Notes: a model not told the origin generated them from the letters alone. Shown: positions 32,728 through 42,525, counted from the first letter of the stretch. The stretch: 64,000 bases of DNA from an uncultured Mailhella sp. (GCF_944324995.1 NZ_CALUYL010000016.1:1-64000); one strand, 5' to 3'. Numbers and translations are program-made.

Positions 32728-33843
32728 TTATTCTTCGATTCTGTTCCTGCCGAGCAGGCAGGTCACTTCGTAGGGAATGGTGCCCCACCAGTCGGCGAGT
32801 TCCTGCGCGCTCACGGCGTTGCCCGGTCCGCCGAGAACGTACACGGCGTCGCCGGGCGCAGGCTTTTCGGCAAGGTCTGTGAGGTCCACGCAGGTCATCT
32901 GCATGGCGACTCTGCCGATGACGGGCACGCGCACGCCGTTGATGCACATGCAGGTTCCGGGTGCGGGGTTGCGGCGGTAGCCGTCGGCGTAGCCTATGGC
33001 CACCCAGCCGACAAGACGTTCCGAGTCCGCCGTGTAGGTGCGACCGTAGCCCACGCTTTCCCCCTTGTGCAGCGGATGCACGCTGATGAGCGGCGCAACG
33101 ACTTCCATCACGGGCAGAAGCGGCCCGCACGCACCCTCGTGCGCGGTGCCGTACATGGGATCGTAGCCGTACAGCGCAATGCCGGGACGGCAGATGTCGT
33201 CCTTTCTGGTGACGCCTTCCAGCAGCCCGGCCGTGTTGCCGAGCGAGCAGCGCATGTCGGGAAATTTTTGGTGCATGATGTCGGCCGCGCGGTAGAACAC
33301 GTCGCACTGGCGCTTCGTGTACTCTTCTTCCGCAGGATCGTCGGCCACGGCAAAGTGCGAAATCTGCACGATGGGCGAAAGCCTGGGCTCGGCGGCAATG
33401 GCGTCGGCCACGGCCTCCATCTCTTCCAGGCGGAAGCCGAGCCGTCCCATGCCGGTTTCCACCTTCACGGCAATGCCGAGAGGCGCGTCGAGGTCGCGCA
33501 CGGCCCGCGCGACGGCTTCAAGTCCTTCCCGGTTGTGAATGAGGGGGGAGAGACTCTTTTCACAGGCAAGGCGCACGTCCTCCTTTTCGGGCGCGCGGCT
33601 GAGCAGCGCCACGATGTTGCCGGAAAATCCGGCGTCCCTCACTTCCGCGGCTTCCTGAATCGTGCCCGCGGCCGCCCAGCCTATGCCCATGTCTTCCAGC
33701 ACGGCCGCCGCCTTACGAACGCCGTGCCCGTAGGCGTCCGCCTTGATGACGGGCATGAGATCATGCTCCCTTTTCAGCAGTTCTTCGATGTTGCGGCGGA
33801 AATGTTCCCAGTTGACGCGTACATGGCATGAAGGCTCAATCAT
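32728..33843 (-). CDS. alr: Alanine racemase
   Basis: PLP enzyme that interconverts L- and D-alanine for peptidoglycan, 371 residues. The PLP-binding lysine is K34 in MPVIKADAYGHG. The barrel has KVETGMGRLGF and SHFAVADDP. The second active-site Tyr lies in the C-terminal domain (SVGYGRTY), and the GRVAMQMTCVDLT segment has Gln where many homologues have Asp. It is divergent from lptD. The start is supported by the N-terminal MIEPSCHVRVNWEHFRRNI, typical of the family. Confidence 0.94.
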   Translation of the reverse strand: MIEPSCHVRVNWEHFRRNIEELLKREHDLMPVIKADAYGHGVRKAAAVLEDMGIGWAAAGTIQEAAEVRDAGFSGNIVALLSRAPEKEDVRLACEKSLSPLIHNREGLEAVARAVRDLDAPLGIAVKVETGMGRLGFRLEEMEAVADAIAAEPRLSPIVQISHFAVADDPAEEEYTKRQCDVFYRAADIMHQKFPDMRCSLGNTAGLLEGVTRKDDICRPGIALYGYDPMYGTAHEGACGPLLPVMEVVAPLISVHPLHKGESVGYGRTYTADSERLVGWVAIGYADGYRRNPAPGTCMCINGVRVPVIGRVAMQMTCVDLTDLAEKPAPGDAVYVLGGPGNAVSAQELADWWGTIPYEVTCLLGRNRIEE

Positions 33844-33876
33844 GACGGTTCCCGATCCTTGGAGGCGTTCGGCGTT

Positions 33877-33900
33877 AAGCCCCGTGCAGGGGCTTTTTTT
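33877..33900 (+). terminator. Plus-strand terminator-like hairpin between alr and lptD
   Basis: The 7-bp stem aagcccc/ggggctt with loop gtgca runs straight into seven Ts. It points towards lptD, but no plus-strand gene lies immediately upstream (the opposite strand is alr). It could end an antisense or leader transcript. A second, weaker hairpin (ccgcc/ggcgg) follows at ~33951-33970. Confidence 0.7.
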
Positions 33901-34071
33901 CGCTCAAGTTGTATGCTATGGAAAATCAGCTTCCAGCTGAAAAGCCGCCCGGTACGTCCGGCGGTTGTCTTTTCTCCTGTTCCGTTTCTGCCTCTACCGC
34001 CTCTTTCTCTGTCTTGCAACCCGGAATGTGCCGTGTTTTTTCCTTCCGTTTCCTTTTCATCGTTGTGTCGC

Positions 34072-36387
34072 ATGCTTCTGACCGTGCTTACGGCGCTGGC
34101 GTGTCTTTCCTCGTCCGCTTTTGCCGCTTCCCCGGGCACAGGTCAGCGTTCGCTGAGCACCCGCGGCGACTCGCCCTGGACGCTTAATGCCGACAACCTC
34201 GTCAGCCTCGACGACGGCGTGATTGTCGAGGCGTCCGGCAACGTGCTGCTCCAGCGCGGCGAAGACTACATGAAGGCCGATTTCGCCCGCTACTACACCA
34301 CGACCAACTGGATCTTCGTCAAGGGAAAGGTGGAAGCCCGCATGGGACGCGACATGCTGAACGCCTCGGAGGCCGAATTCGACCTCACCTCGCGTACGGG
34401 CTGGCTCAAGGACGGCTCCATCTTCATTGCCGGGCCGCACATGTACGTGACCGGCGAAAAGGTGGACAAGCTCTTCGGCGACCGCTACAGCTTCAAGAAC
34501 GCCAAGGTCACGGCCTGCGACGGCGATCGTCCCGCCTGGTCGCTTTCCGCGGATCAGGCCGACGTGGAAATCGACGGCTATGCCAAGCTCACGCGCTCCA
34601 CGCTGAACATTCTCGACGTGCCCCTTGTCGGTTCGCCTTATCTGGTGCTGCCCGCCAAGACCACCCGGCAGTCCGGTCTGCTCATGCCCGACTTCGGCTA
34701 CAGCAGCCTGAACGGAACCTTCTTTTCTCAGCCCTATTTTCAGGTCATCGACGAGAGCCGCGACCTGACCTTCTACGGCTCCTACATGAGCAAGGCGGGC
34801 TTCATGCCCGGCATTGAATACCGCGCCCACACCCGCGATCAGGACAAGACCTGGCTGGCCTTCGACGTGCTCTACGACAAGCACACCTTCCGCTCCGACG
34901 CCTCCGACCCCGTCAATGACACCGACAGGCTCATCAACACCAACGAGGAGCGCTACTGGCTGCGCGGCATGGGCGACGGATTTCTGGGAGACTCCGGCTG
35001 GCGTTACCGCTACAACCTCGACTATGTTTCCGATCAGAACTTTCTGCGCCAGTTCCGCGACATGCGCACCGGCTTCAACCGTTCCCGCGACGCCCTCTAC
35101 GACATGTTCGGCCGCGACCTTCAGGAAGTGGACAAGAACCGCATAAGCGAAGGCTTCATCTATCGCGACTGGGACCGCTTCATGGTGTCCGCGGGCTTCC
35201 GCTACGAGGAGAACCCTGCCTTCGGGCACGGCAACCAGCCTCACAGCGAAGACACCACGGTGCAGCGCATTCCCGTCAACGCCTACCTCTTCAAGGGCAG
35301 CCTCATTCCCGGCCTGCCGTTTGAACTGCAGGGCGAGGTTTCCAGCACCTACGAATATCGCGCCAAGGGCGTGCGCGGCCTGCGCACGGAAATTCATCCC
35401 GAGCTCAGCGTGCCCGTGAACCTGCCCGGCGCGTCCATGATCGTGTCCGGCGGCGTGCGCCAGACCTACTACAACAGCAACCATGTGCCCTTCGACGATT
35501 CCCAGCGCTGGACGCGCGGCGGCGGCACCAAGGACCGCTTCATTCCCGACGTGAGCGCCACCACCTTCACGCAGCTCTCCCGCGTGTGGGACATGCCGGA
35601 AAATCATCTGGAAGCCGTGGCCGAAAACGTGGGCAAGACCAGCTGGACCGGCGTCCGGCACAGACTGCAGCCCCGCGTGACCTATGAATGGACGCCCGAC
35701 AGGGATCAGTCCGACAATCCCATTTTCGAGGAGACCGACCGTCTCAAGCCTTCGCAGCGCGTGCGCCTTTCCCTGACCAACATTCTCACGGCCAAACGCG
35801 AGACCGTTTCGGGAGCCAAGGGCAATTACAAGACCACGGAAAACTATTTCGATCCCGTGCGCTGGGAAGTCGCCACCGGCTACGACATCGACGAAGCCAA
35901 TCGAAACAACTTCCTCGACCGGTATTCCCGCAAGCCCGTCATGGACACCTATTCCTACCTGGAGTTCAGACCTCTGAACTGGCTGAGCCTGTGGAACCGG
36001 CTGTACGTTTCCATGTACGGCGACGGCATCACCCGCAGCGACACCGGCATGACGCTCTCCAACGCCCGCTGGGGTTCGTGGAGCATGTCGTACAGCACGC
36101 GCAACGAGTTCTACAATTATCTCGATGAAATGAAGCGCGACAACCTGGGCGACATTCGTTTCACGCCGAGGCAGCGTCTGCTCACGAACACGTTCACGTT
36201 CCGGCCCACCAGCAAGATCTCGCTGTACTACCGCACGCAGGACAACATCGAAACCGGCAAGAACTACGAGCGCCGCTTCGTGATCGGCTACTACCATCAG
36301 TGCTTCCACATTCTGGGCGCCGTGTACAGCAAGGCGCGGGACAATTCCTACCGGCTCATTCTCGAACTGCCGGGCCTGAGCTTCTGA
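34072..36387 (+). CDS. lptD: LPS-assembly outer membrane protein LptD
   Basis: Outer-membrane beta-barrel that, with LptE, inserts lipopolysaccharide into the outer leaflet. From the chosen start it has 771 residues. Signal peptide MLLTVLTALACLSSSAFA, an N-terminal OstA-like domain (LNADNLVSLDDGVIVEASGNVLL), the conserved LVGSPYLVLPAKTTRQSGLLMPDFGYSSLNG, and a long barrel with alternating aromatic strands ending in GLSF. The frame remains open upstream to 33859, with other possible non-ATG starts; no clear ribosome site was found, so the start is uncertain. It opens the lptD-comM-lnt-prfB run. Confidence 0.88.
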   Translation: MLLTVLTALACLSSSAFAASPGTGQRSLSTRGDSPWTLNADNLVSLDDGVIVEASGNVLLQRGEDYMKADFARYYTTTNWIFVKGKVEARMGRDMLNASEAEFDLTSRTGWLKDGSIFIAGPHMYVTGEKVDKLFGDRYSFKNAKVTACDGDRPAWSLSADQADVEIDGYAKLTRSTLNILDVPLVGSPYLVLPAKTTRQSGLLMPDFGYSSLNGTFFSQPYFQVIDESRDLTFYGSYMSKAGFMPGIEYRAHTRDQDKTWLAFDVLYDKHTFRSDASDPVNDTDRLINTNEERYWLRGMGDGFLGDSGWRYRYNLDYVSDQNFLRQFRDMRTGFNRSRDALYDMFGRDLQEVDKNRISEGFIYRDWDRFMVSAGFRYEENPAFGHGNQPHSEDTTVQRIPVNAYLFKGSLIPGLPFELQGEVSSTYEYRAKGVRGLRTEIHPELSVPVNLPGASMIVSGGVRQTYYNSNHVPFDDSQRWTRGGGTKDRFIPDVSATTFTQLSRVWDMPENHLEAVAENVGKTSWTGVRHRLQPRVTYEWTPDRDQSDNPIFEETDRLKPSQRVRLSLTNILTAKRETVSGAKGNYKTTENYFDPVRWEVATGYDIDEANRNNFLDRYSRKPVMDTYSYLEFRPLNWLSLWNRLYVSMYGDGITRSDTGMTLSNARWGSWSMSYSTRNEFYNYLDEMKRDNLGDIRFTPRQRLLTNTFTFRPTSKISLYYRTQDNIETGKNYERRFVIGYYHQCFHILGAVYSKARDNSYRLILELPGLSF

Positions 36388-36394
36388 GGTCCTC

Positions 36395-37915
36395 ATGGTA
36401 GTGCAGCTGTCCTGCGGGGCGATTCTGGGGGTGGACGCCTTCCGGGTCGATCTTGAGGTGGACTACGGCAGGCAGGGCATGCCTTCGTTCGTCATGGTGG
36501 GACTGGCCGAGGGCGCGGTGCGCGAATCGCGCGAGCGCGTGCTCAAGGCGCTTCAGAATTCCTCGTTCCGCATTCCGCCGGGGCGCATCACGGTGAATCT
36601 GGCCCCGGCCGACCGGCGCAAGGAAGGTTCGGCCTACGATCTGCCTCTGGCGCTCGGACTTCTGGCGGCTGCGGGCATACTTCCCGCCGAATGCCTGCGG
36701 GGCTGGTTTTTTGCAGCCGAACTTTCGCTGGACGGCAGGCTCAAGCCCGTGCCCGGCGTGCTTGCGCTGGCCATGCTGGCCCGCTCGGCAGGCGCGAAGG
36801 GCTTCATGGTGGCTCCGGACAACGCGCAGGAAGCCGCCATGACCGAGGGACTCGACGTGTTTGCGCCGAGAACGCTGGCGGAGGCGGCGGCCTTTCTGGC
36901 GGGCAGGGCGGAACTCTCTCCCGTGGAACCCGTGCCGCCCGGCGACGAGGACGAGTCTTTCCTTGATCTGGCCGATGTGAAGGGGCAGGAAAAGGCCAAG
37001 CGCGCCATGGAAGTGGCGGCGGCCGGTGCTCACAATCTGCTGTTCATCGGGCCTCCGGGCAGCGGCAAGACCATGCTTGCGCGGCGCATGCCGGGCATAC
37101 TTCCGCCGCTCGATCGGGAAGAGGCGCTGGAAGTGACCAAAATCTACAGCGTGGCCCGCATGCTGGACGGGCGCGGTCTGGTGACGAAGCGTCCTTTCCG
37201 CACGCCGCATCACAGCGACTCCAGCGTGTCCATCATCGGCGGCGGCGTGCCGCCGCATCCCGGCGAAGTGAGCCTTGCCCACAGGGGCGTGCTTTTTCTG
37301 GACGAACTGCCCGAGTTTCAGCGTCAGGCGCTGGAGGTGCTGCGCCAGCCGCTGGAGCAGGGGAGAGTGTTCATTTCCCGCGCCACCTACGCGGTCTCCT
37401 ATCCTGCCGACTTCATGCTGCTTGCGGCCATGAATCCCTGTCCGTGCGGCTACAGCACCGATCCGCGTCATGAATGCACCTGTTCCGCGCAGGCCGTGGC
37501 CCGCTATCGCGCCAGGCTTTCCGGCCCGCTTCTGGACCGCATCGATCTGCACGTGGAGGTGCCTGCCGTGTCCTATGAGGACATCCGCTCGACGCACGCC
37601 GGGCCGTCGTCGGCCGAGGTGCGCGAGAGAGTCGTGCGCGCAAGGGAGATTCAGCGCGAACGCTACCGGGGCACGAACTGCCGCACCAACGCCGATCTTT
37701 CCGGCCGCATGCTCCACGAGTACTGCCGTCTCGGCCGGGAGGAACATGAATTTCTGGGCAACGCCGTGAACGCGCTGGCGCTCTCGGCCCGGGCGTACAC
37801 CCGTATTCTTCGCGTGGCGAGAACCATCGCCGATCTTGAAGGCGCGGCGGAACTTTCGCTCACGCACATTGCGGAAGCCATCAGCTGCCGCGTGCTTGAC
37901 AGGGGACAGCCATGA
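36395..37915 (+). CDS. comM: YifB/ComM family AAA+ ATPase
   Basis: A 506-residue Mg-chelatase-like AAA+ protein; ComM is a hexameric helicase that promotes branch migration during natural transformation. The N-terminal ChlI-like domain has VDAFRVDLEVDYGRQGMPSF and NLAPADRRKEGSAYDLPLALG. The AAA+ core has Walker A FIGPPGSGKTMLARR, then TPHHSDSSVSIIGGG, GVLFLDELPEF (Walker B) and AAMNPCPCGY. It is seven bases from lptD and overlaps lnt by four bases (ATGA), so they are co-translated. Confidence 0.93.
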   Translation: MVVQLSCGAILGVDAFRVDLEVDYGRQGMPSFVMVGLAEGAVRESRERVLKALQNSSFRIPPGRITVNLAPADRRKEGSAYDLPLALGLLAAAGILPAECLRGWFFAAELSLDGRLKPVPGVLALAMLARSAGAKGFMVAPDNAQEAAMTEGLDVFAPRTLAEAAAFLAGRAELSPVEPVPPGDEDESFLDLADVKGQEKAKRAMEVAAAGAHNLLFIGPPGSGKTMLARRMPGILPPLDREEALEVTKIYSVARMLDGRGLVTKRPFRTPHHSDSSVSIIGGGVPPHPGEVSLAHRGVLFLDELPEFQRQALEVLRQPLEQGRVFISRATYAVSYPADFMLLAAMNPCPCGYSTDPRHECTCSAQAVARYRARLSGPLLDRIDLHVEVPAVSYEDIRSTHAGPSSAEVRERVVRAREIQRERYRGTNCRTNADLSGRMLHEYCRLGREEHEFLGNAVNALALSARAYTRILRVARTIADLEGAAELSLTHIAEAISCRVLDRGQP

Positions 37916-39600
37916 GCATTTCTCTGCGGCGTTGCGCCGCGCTTGCGGCGGCGGGATCGCTGGCCGTATTTCTGGGCACTCCCAATCCGGCGGTGCATCT
38001 GCCGTTTGTCATGCTGGTGTATCCGGCTGTGCTGCTTCTGGCCTCCCGCACGGACGCGCCGTTCCGCACGGGCTGGGCGGCGGGCATTCCCGGCGCGGCG
38101 GCGGCCCTCTACTGGATTGCCGTGGCCGCGCACAAGTACGGCTATTTTCCCTGGCTTCTGGCCGCGCCCTGTTCCATTCTGCTCGGCATGTACGTGGCGC
38201 TCTGGGGCGGCGTGTTTTCGTGGATCATGGCCAGAGCGCGCGATGTTTCTCCGTGGCGGCGCGCCGCGATTGCGGGATGCGTGTGGTATCTTCTGGAGTG
38301 GACGCGGGGCTGGTTCGGCACCGGTTTTTCTTGGCTCACGCTCTCCTCGGGACTGTCCGCCTGGCCGACGCTCGTGCAGCCTTTGAGCGTGCTCGGCGAA
38401 TACGGCTATTCCGGATTTCTGGCCGCCGCGGCCTGTCTGGCCTGCGAGGGGCTGACACGACTTTTCGGCGGAGCCTCGTCCCGCAAGGCGGGGCTCGCTC
38501 TTGCGGGCAGCGCCGCGCTCATGCTGATGATGGGCGCCGCCTTCGGCTCGTGGCGTCTTGCCGTCATGCCCGGGCGTCTTGCCGCCGAGGGCGTGCCCGT
38601 GTCGTTTACGCTGGTGCAGGGCAGCGTGCGGCAGGACGTCAAATGGTCGCCCGAGTATCAGAGGCAGACCCTGGAACATTACATGCGCCTCACGCTGGAC
38701 GGCGTCAGGGCGAACGTCGGCGCTCTCTCCGGCGCGAAAGAGGCCAGACCGCAGGCCGCGGAACTTGCGCCGTTCATGGGGCGCTTTGCGCCTGAAGGCG
38801 ACGCCACGCTCACTCCCGCGCTGCCCGACGTGCTGCTCTGGCCGGAAACGGCCATGCCCTTTGCCTATCCTTCCGGGCCTCTTTCGGGCGAGCTGCGCGG
38901 CTTTGTGCGGGAAATGGGCCTTCCGCTGCTCTTCGGCGCGCCCGGCGTGGAGCGCTCGCCGGAAGGAAAGACGCTGCTCTACAACCGGGCCTTTCTGCTG
39001 ACTCCGGCAGGCGACGGCGGCCACTACGACAAGGAGCATCTGGTTCCCTTCGGCGAATATCTGCCGCCCGTGCTCGACTGGAAGATCTTCGAGAGCCTGC
39101 TGCAGGGGCTCGGCGGCTTCGAGCCCGGCACGCAGGAGCCGCTCTTTGCCGTGCCTCTTGCGAACAGGAAGACCGTGAACATGGGCATGCTCATCTGCTA
39201 CGAGGCCATTTTCCCGGAACTGGCCCGCGAGCGCGCGGCCGAGGGCGCGGAACTGCTTCTCAACATCAGCAACGACGCGTGGTACGACTACACCTCCGCG
39301 CCCATGCAGCATCTTCAGCTTTCGCTCATGCGCGCCGTGGAGCAGGGGCGCTATGTGGTGCGCGCCACCAACAGCGGCATCACCGCCGTGCTCGATCCTC
39401 TGGGCGGCATGCACGCCCTGGGTTCGGAAAATGATCACTACGCCCTGTTCAAGCCCGCCAGCCTTACCGCGACGGCGCTTGCCTTGCAGGGGCATACGCC
39501 TTACTTTTATCTGCATCCGTGGCTGCCCGCCGCGGGCTTCGTCATGCTTGCGCTGCTTTGTCTGCCGCTGATCAGGCAGTGGCGCAGGCGCTCCGTTTGA
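37912..39600 (+). CDS. lnt: Apolipoprotein N-acyltransferase
   Basis: Inner-membrane enzyme that adds the third acyl chain to lipoproteins, 562 residues. The N-terminal half has several transmembrane helices (for example GTGFSWLTLSSGL). The nitrilase-like domain carries the catalytic triad: Glu in LLWPETAMP, Lys in YDKEHLVPFGEYLPP and Cys in GMLICYEAIFPEL. A ~35-residue insert rich in Ala/Glu/Pro precedes the Glu motif. A C-terminal transmembrane anchor follows. It shares four bases with comM. Confidence 0.94.
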   Translation: MSISLRRCAALAAAGSLAVFLGTPNPAVHLPFVMLVYPAVLLLASRTDAPFRTGWAAGIPGAAAALYWIAVAAHKYGYFPWLLAAPCSILLGMYVALWGGVFSWIMARARDVSPWRRAAIAGCVWYLLEWTRGWFGTGFSWLTLSSGLSAWPTLVQPLSVLGEYGYSGFLAAAACLACEGLTRLFGGASSRKAGLALAGSAALMLMMGAAFGSWRLAVMPGRLAAEGVPVSFTLVQGSVRQDVKWSPEYQRQTLEHYMRLTLDGVRANVGALSGAKEARPQAAELAPFMGRFAPEGDATLTPALPDVLLWPETAMPFAYPSGPLSGELRGFVREMGLPLLFGAPGVERSPEGKTLLYNRAFLLTPAGDGGHYDKEHLVPFGEYLPPVLDWKIFESLLQGLGGFEPGTQEPLFAVPLANRKTVNMGMLICYEAIFPELARERAAEGAELLLNISNDAWYDYTSAPMQHLQLSLMRAVEQGRYVVRATNSGITAVLDPLGGMHALGSENDHYALFKPASLTATALALQGHTPYFYLHPWLPAAGFVMLALLCLPLIRQWRRRSV

Positions 39601-39650
39601 CCTGAGACACTCCGCATCCCTGCGGAAATACCGTAAAAAAGGATATCGTC

Positions 39651-40764
39651 ATGATTCAGTTGGCCGAACTTCGTTCCCGCTGCCATACTCTTTCCGAACA
39701 GTTCACTTCCCTCTGGGGGCGTCTTTGACCTGCCCACGCGGGAGGCGCGCCTCAAAGAAATAGAGGAAATCATTTCCCGCCCCGACGCGTGGTCCGATCA
39801 GGAAAAGCTCACGCCGGTGCTGCGGGAAAAGAGTCGTCTTGAAGCCGAAGTCGCCCGTTTTCGGGAACTGAAGGCCAGCTATGACGAAATGGAAGAATGG
39901 CTCGGCTTTGTTTCCGAGGGCGAGGAAGACGCGCTGGAAACGCTGAGCGAACAGGCCGACATTCTGGAAAAGCTGCTGACGGAAACGGAAATGACCGTGC
40001 TTCTCAGCGGCGAATCCGATCACATGGACGCCCTTCTGGACATCCATCCCGGCGCGGGCGGCACCGAGGCCCAGGACTGGGCGGAAATGCTGGAACGCAT
40101 GTATCTGCGCTGGGCCGAATCGCATCACATCAAGGCCGAAATCGTGGACTTTCTGCCCGGCGAAGAAGCGGGCATCAAGGCCGTGACCATCCGGTTGCAG
40201 GGCGAGAACGCCTACGGACTGCTCAAGGGCGAGAAGGGCATTCACCGGCTCATCCGCATTTCGCCCTTCGACGCCTCCGGACGTCGGCACACGTCGTTCG
40301 CCTCGGTGGATCTCATTCCCGACGCGGGCGAGATCTCGAACATCGAGATCAAGGAAAGCGATCTGCGCATCGACGTGTACCGCGCGTCCGGCGCGGGCGG
40401 CCAGCACGTCAACAAGACGGAATCGGCCGTGCGCATCACGCACATTCCCACGGGCATCGTGGCGCAGTGCCAGAACGAGCGTTCGCAGCAGAGCAACCGC
40501 GAGAGCGCCATGCGCGTGCTCAAGGCGCGTCTGTACGCTCTGGAACAGAGCAGACGCGACGCCGCCCGTCAGGCCGACTACGCCGGCAAGGACGCCATTG
40601 CCTTCGGCAGTCAGATACGCACCTACACGCTTCAGCCCTACCGGCTGGTCAAGGATCATCGCACCGGTTCCGAATGCGGCGATGTGGACGCCGTGCTCAA
40701 CGGTCGCATTGATTCCTTCCTGCGGGACTATCTTCTCTGGCAGCACGAGCACAGTCGGGGATAG
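39651..40764 (+). CDS. prfB: Peptide chain release factor 2 with programmed +1 frameshift
   Basis: RF2 releases finished proteins at UGA and UAA. Translation starts at the ATG 39651 and meets an in-frame TGA at 39726 after 25 codons, in the classic slippery context CTTTGAC preceded by a G-rich Shine-Dalgarno-like ggggg (39715-39719). A +1 shift continues from 39727 to 40764, giving 370 residues. The specificity motif SPF (ISPFDASGRRHTSF) and the catalytic GGQ (GAGGQHVNKTESAVR) confirm RF2. The frameshift is autoregulatory: low RF2 gives more shifting. It follows lnt by 50 bases, with a small hairpin between (tccgca/tgcgga). Confidence 0.96.
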
Positions 40765-40815
40765 GAGGCCGTTTTTCCTTGCAAGGCAACGGATTTAGGG
40801 TTATAGATGTCTTAC

Positions 40816-40850
40816 TTGACACGTTGTGAGCTTTCAGGGGGAATACCCCC
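40816..40850 (+). promoter_or_regulatory. Putative promoter of the HU/IHF gene
   Basis: A consensus -35 TTGACA at 40816-40821. The -10 is unclear because a G5-aata-C5 inverted repeat (40837-40850) occupies the expected position, possibly an operator or a leader hairpin. The ATG is 60 bases further on. Confidence 0.4.
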
Positions 40851-40912
40851 GTCGATAATCCTTCTCCCTGCCTGCGAGGCCATGGCAGGCTACACCGTAT
40901 GACGGAGATGTC

Positions 40913-41188
40913 ATGAACAAGAGTGAACTGATCAAGAATCTTGCCGAACAGTCCAATGTGTCGCTGGATGAAGCCACCCTTGTGGTCAACACTTTTGTGG
41001 ATTGCATGAAAGAGGCGCTTCTTGCTGGCGATCGCGTGGAGATCCGCGGTTTCGGCAGTTTCAAGGTTAAAGAGTACGGTTCCTATGCCGGCCGCAATCC
41101 CCGCACCGGAGACAGAGTGGAAGTGAGCCCCAAGCGTCTTCCGTTCTTCCGCGCGGGCAAGGAACTCAAGGAATTCCTCAACGACTAG
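40913..41188 (+). CDS. HU/IHF family DNA-binding protein
   Basis: A 91-residue nucleoid protein that bends DNA as a dimer. The N-terminal MNKSELIKNLAEQ, the central GDRVEIRGFGSFKVKEY and the arm GRNPRTGDRVEVSPKRLPFFRAGKELK are characteristic, with the RNPxTG arm tip that intercalates DNA. The arm resembles IHF as well as HU, and I cannot tell which subunit it is. Monocistronic between its own promoter and a terminator. Confidence 0.93.
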   Translation: MNKSELIKNLAEQSNVSLDEATLVVNTFVDCMKEALLAGDRVEIRGFGSFKVKEYGSYAGRNPRTGDRVEVSPKRLPFFRAGKELKEFLND

Positions 41189-41219
41189 CGACATCTCCGG
41201 CATGCTTCATGCACGGACA

Positions 41220-41248
41220 AAGGCAGGTTCAGCGAACCTGCCTTTTTT
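41220..41248 (+). terminator. Rho-independent terminator
   Basis: A 10-bp stem aggcaggttc/gaacctgcct with a three-base loop, followed by six Ts, ends the HU/IHF transcript. Confidence 0.9.
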
Positions 41249-41355
41249 ATGCCCGACGGGGAGACAGTCCGCCGCTTGCGGAGAATCGGCTTTTTTTCTT
41301 GAGATTGCGGGAGTTGTCGCGTAACTTCTCCCCCGGAAGAAGGACGGAATTATTT

Positions 41356-42147
41356 ATGTCACTCATGCGTTTTGTATCGTGGAACGTGAACGGCTTTCGC
41401 GCCGTCAGCAAAAAGGCGGACTGGGAATGGTTTTCCAGAACGCAGGCCGACGTGGTGGGACTTCAGGAGACCAAGGCCTCTCCCGAGCAGATTCCCGAGG
41501 CGCAGCGCGAGCCGGAAGGCTGGCATTCCTGGTGGTCGGCGTCCACGGTGAAGAAGGGATATTCCGGCGTGGCGGTGTTCAGCCGCCGGCAGCCGATCAA
41601 CGTGGAGCACGAACTGCCCGATCCCGATTATCACGGGGAGGGGCGGGTGCTGCATCTGGAATTTCCCGAGCTGCATTTCTTCAACATCTACTTTCCCAAC
41701 GGGGGCGAGGAGATATCGAAGGGCGTGTTCCGCCGGGTGCCGTACAAGATGGGATTCTTCAACGCCTTTCTGGACTACGCCGAAGAGCTCAGGCAGGAAA
41801 AGCCCATCGTGGTGTGCGGCGACTTCAACATTTCCCACCGGGAAATAGACCTGGCCCGTCCGAAGGAGAACGTGTGCAACACGGGCTTTCTTCTGGAAGA
41901 GCGCGCCTGGATGGATAATTTCGTGCAGGCCGGATACGTGGACACGTTCCGGCACGTACACGGCGACGAAGAGGGGGCCTACAGCTGGTGGTCCTACAAG
42001 ACCCGCGCGCGGGAGAGGAACATCGGGTGGCGGCTGGACTACTTCTTCGTGTCGTCCGAACTTCGCAACAATATCCGCGACGCGTGGATAGAAAGCGACG
42101 TGTACGGTTCCGATCACTGCCCCGTGGGGCTGGCGCTGGAGCTGTAG
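41356..42147 (+). CDS. xthA: Exodeoxyribonuclease III / AP endonuclease
   Basis: Repairs abasic sites and trims 3' ends, 263 residues. Exo III motifs: FVSWNVNGFRA near the start, GLQETKA (metal-binding Glu), YFPNGG, VVCGDFNISHREIDLARP (Asp/Asn active site), RLDYFFVSSELR and GSDHCPVGLAL at the C-terminus (the catalytic His). The ATG at 41356 is preceded by a purine-rich ggaagaagga; the open frame extends upstream without a good start. Confidence 0.93.
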   Translation: MSLMRFVSWNVNGFRAVSKKADWEWFSRTQADVVGLQETKASPEQIPEAQREPEGWHSWWSASTVKKGYSGVAVFSRRQPINVEHELPDPDYHGEGRVLHLEFPELHFFNIYFPNGGEEISKGVFRRVPYKMGFFNAFLDYAEELRQEKPIVVCGDFNISHREIDLARPKENVCNTGFLLEERAWMDNFVQAGYVDTFRHVHGDEEGAYSWWSYKTRARERNIGWRLDYFFVSSELRNNIRDAWIESDVYGSDHCPVGLALEL

Positions 42148-42342
42148 AAGAAAAGGCCGCGATGCGGTGCTGAATGGGCAAGGTGAAAGCGGAAGCCGGG
42201 AAATTCCGGCTCTTCGCCTGTAAGAAAAAAGAGGGAACGGGGCGCGGAGGCGTCGGGAAAGATCCGGCGCGCCGGAGCCCGTTTCTTGTGTGAGCGGTAC
42301 GGAAATGAAGAGAAGCGAAAGCGGAATCGGCACGTTGGCCAC

Positions 42343-42369
42343 AAAAAAAGCCCCGATGAAATCGGGGCT
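42343..42369 (-). terminator. Terminator of tRNA-His
   Basis: A 9-bp stem agccccgat/atcggggct is followed on the minus strand by seven Ts, immediately behind the tRNA 3' end. Confidence 0.9.
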
Positions 42370-42375
42370 AAAATA

Positions 42376-42452
42376 TGGGGCGAATAACAGGGTTTGAACC
42401 TGCGACCCCCTGGGCCACAACCAGGTGCTCTGCCAACTGAGCTATATTCGCC
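42376..42452 (-). tRNA. tRNA-His (GTG)
   Basis: A 77-base tRNA on the minus strand. The anticodon arm CCTGG-TTGTGGC-CCAGG places GTG at positions 34-36 (histidine). The T-arm contains GGTTCAAACC and the D-arm TAGCTCAGTTGG. The acceptor is GCGAATA paired with TATTCGC, preceded by an extra 5' G opposite C73, the hallmark of tRNA-His. The CCA end is encoded. A terminator follows. Confidence 0.97.
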
Positions 42453-42525
42453 GTGCAGAAAGAGTTATTATTCGATAGCCGGGGAATAGTCAAGCATTTT
42501 TTTGTCATCCCTGCGGAGGAAGAGT

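Noticed and set aside
34057..36396. 779-codon open frame opposite lptD
   Set aside because: Antisense artefact of high-GC codon use; no recognisable protein.
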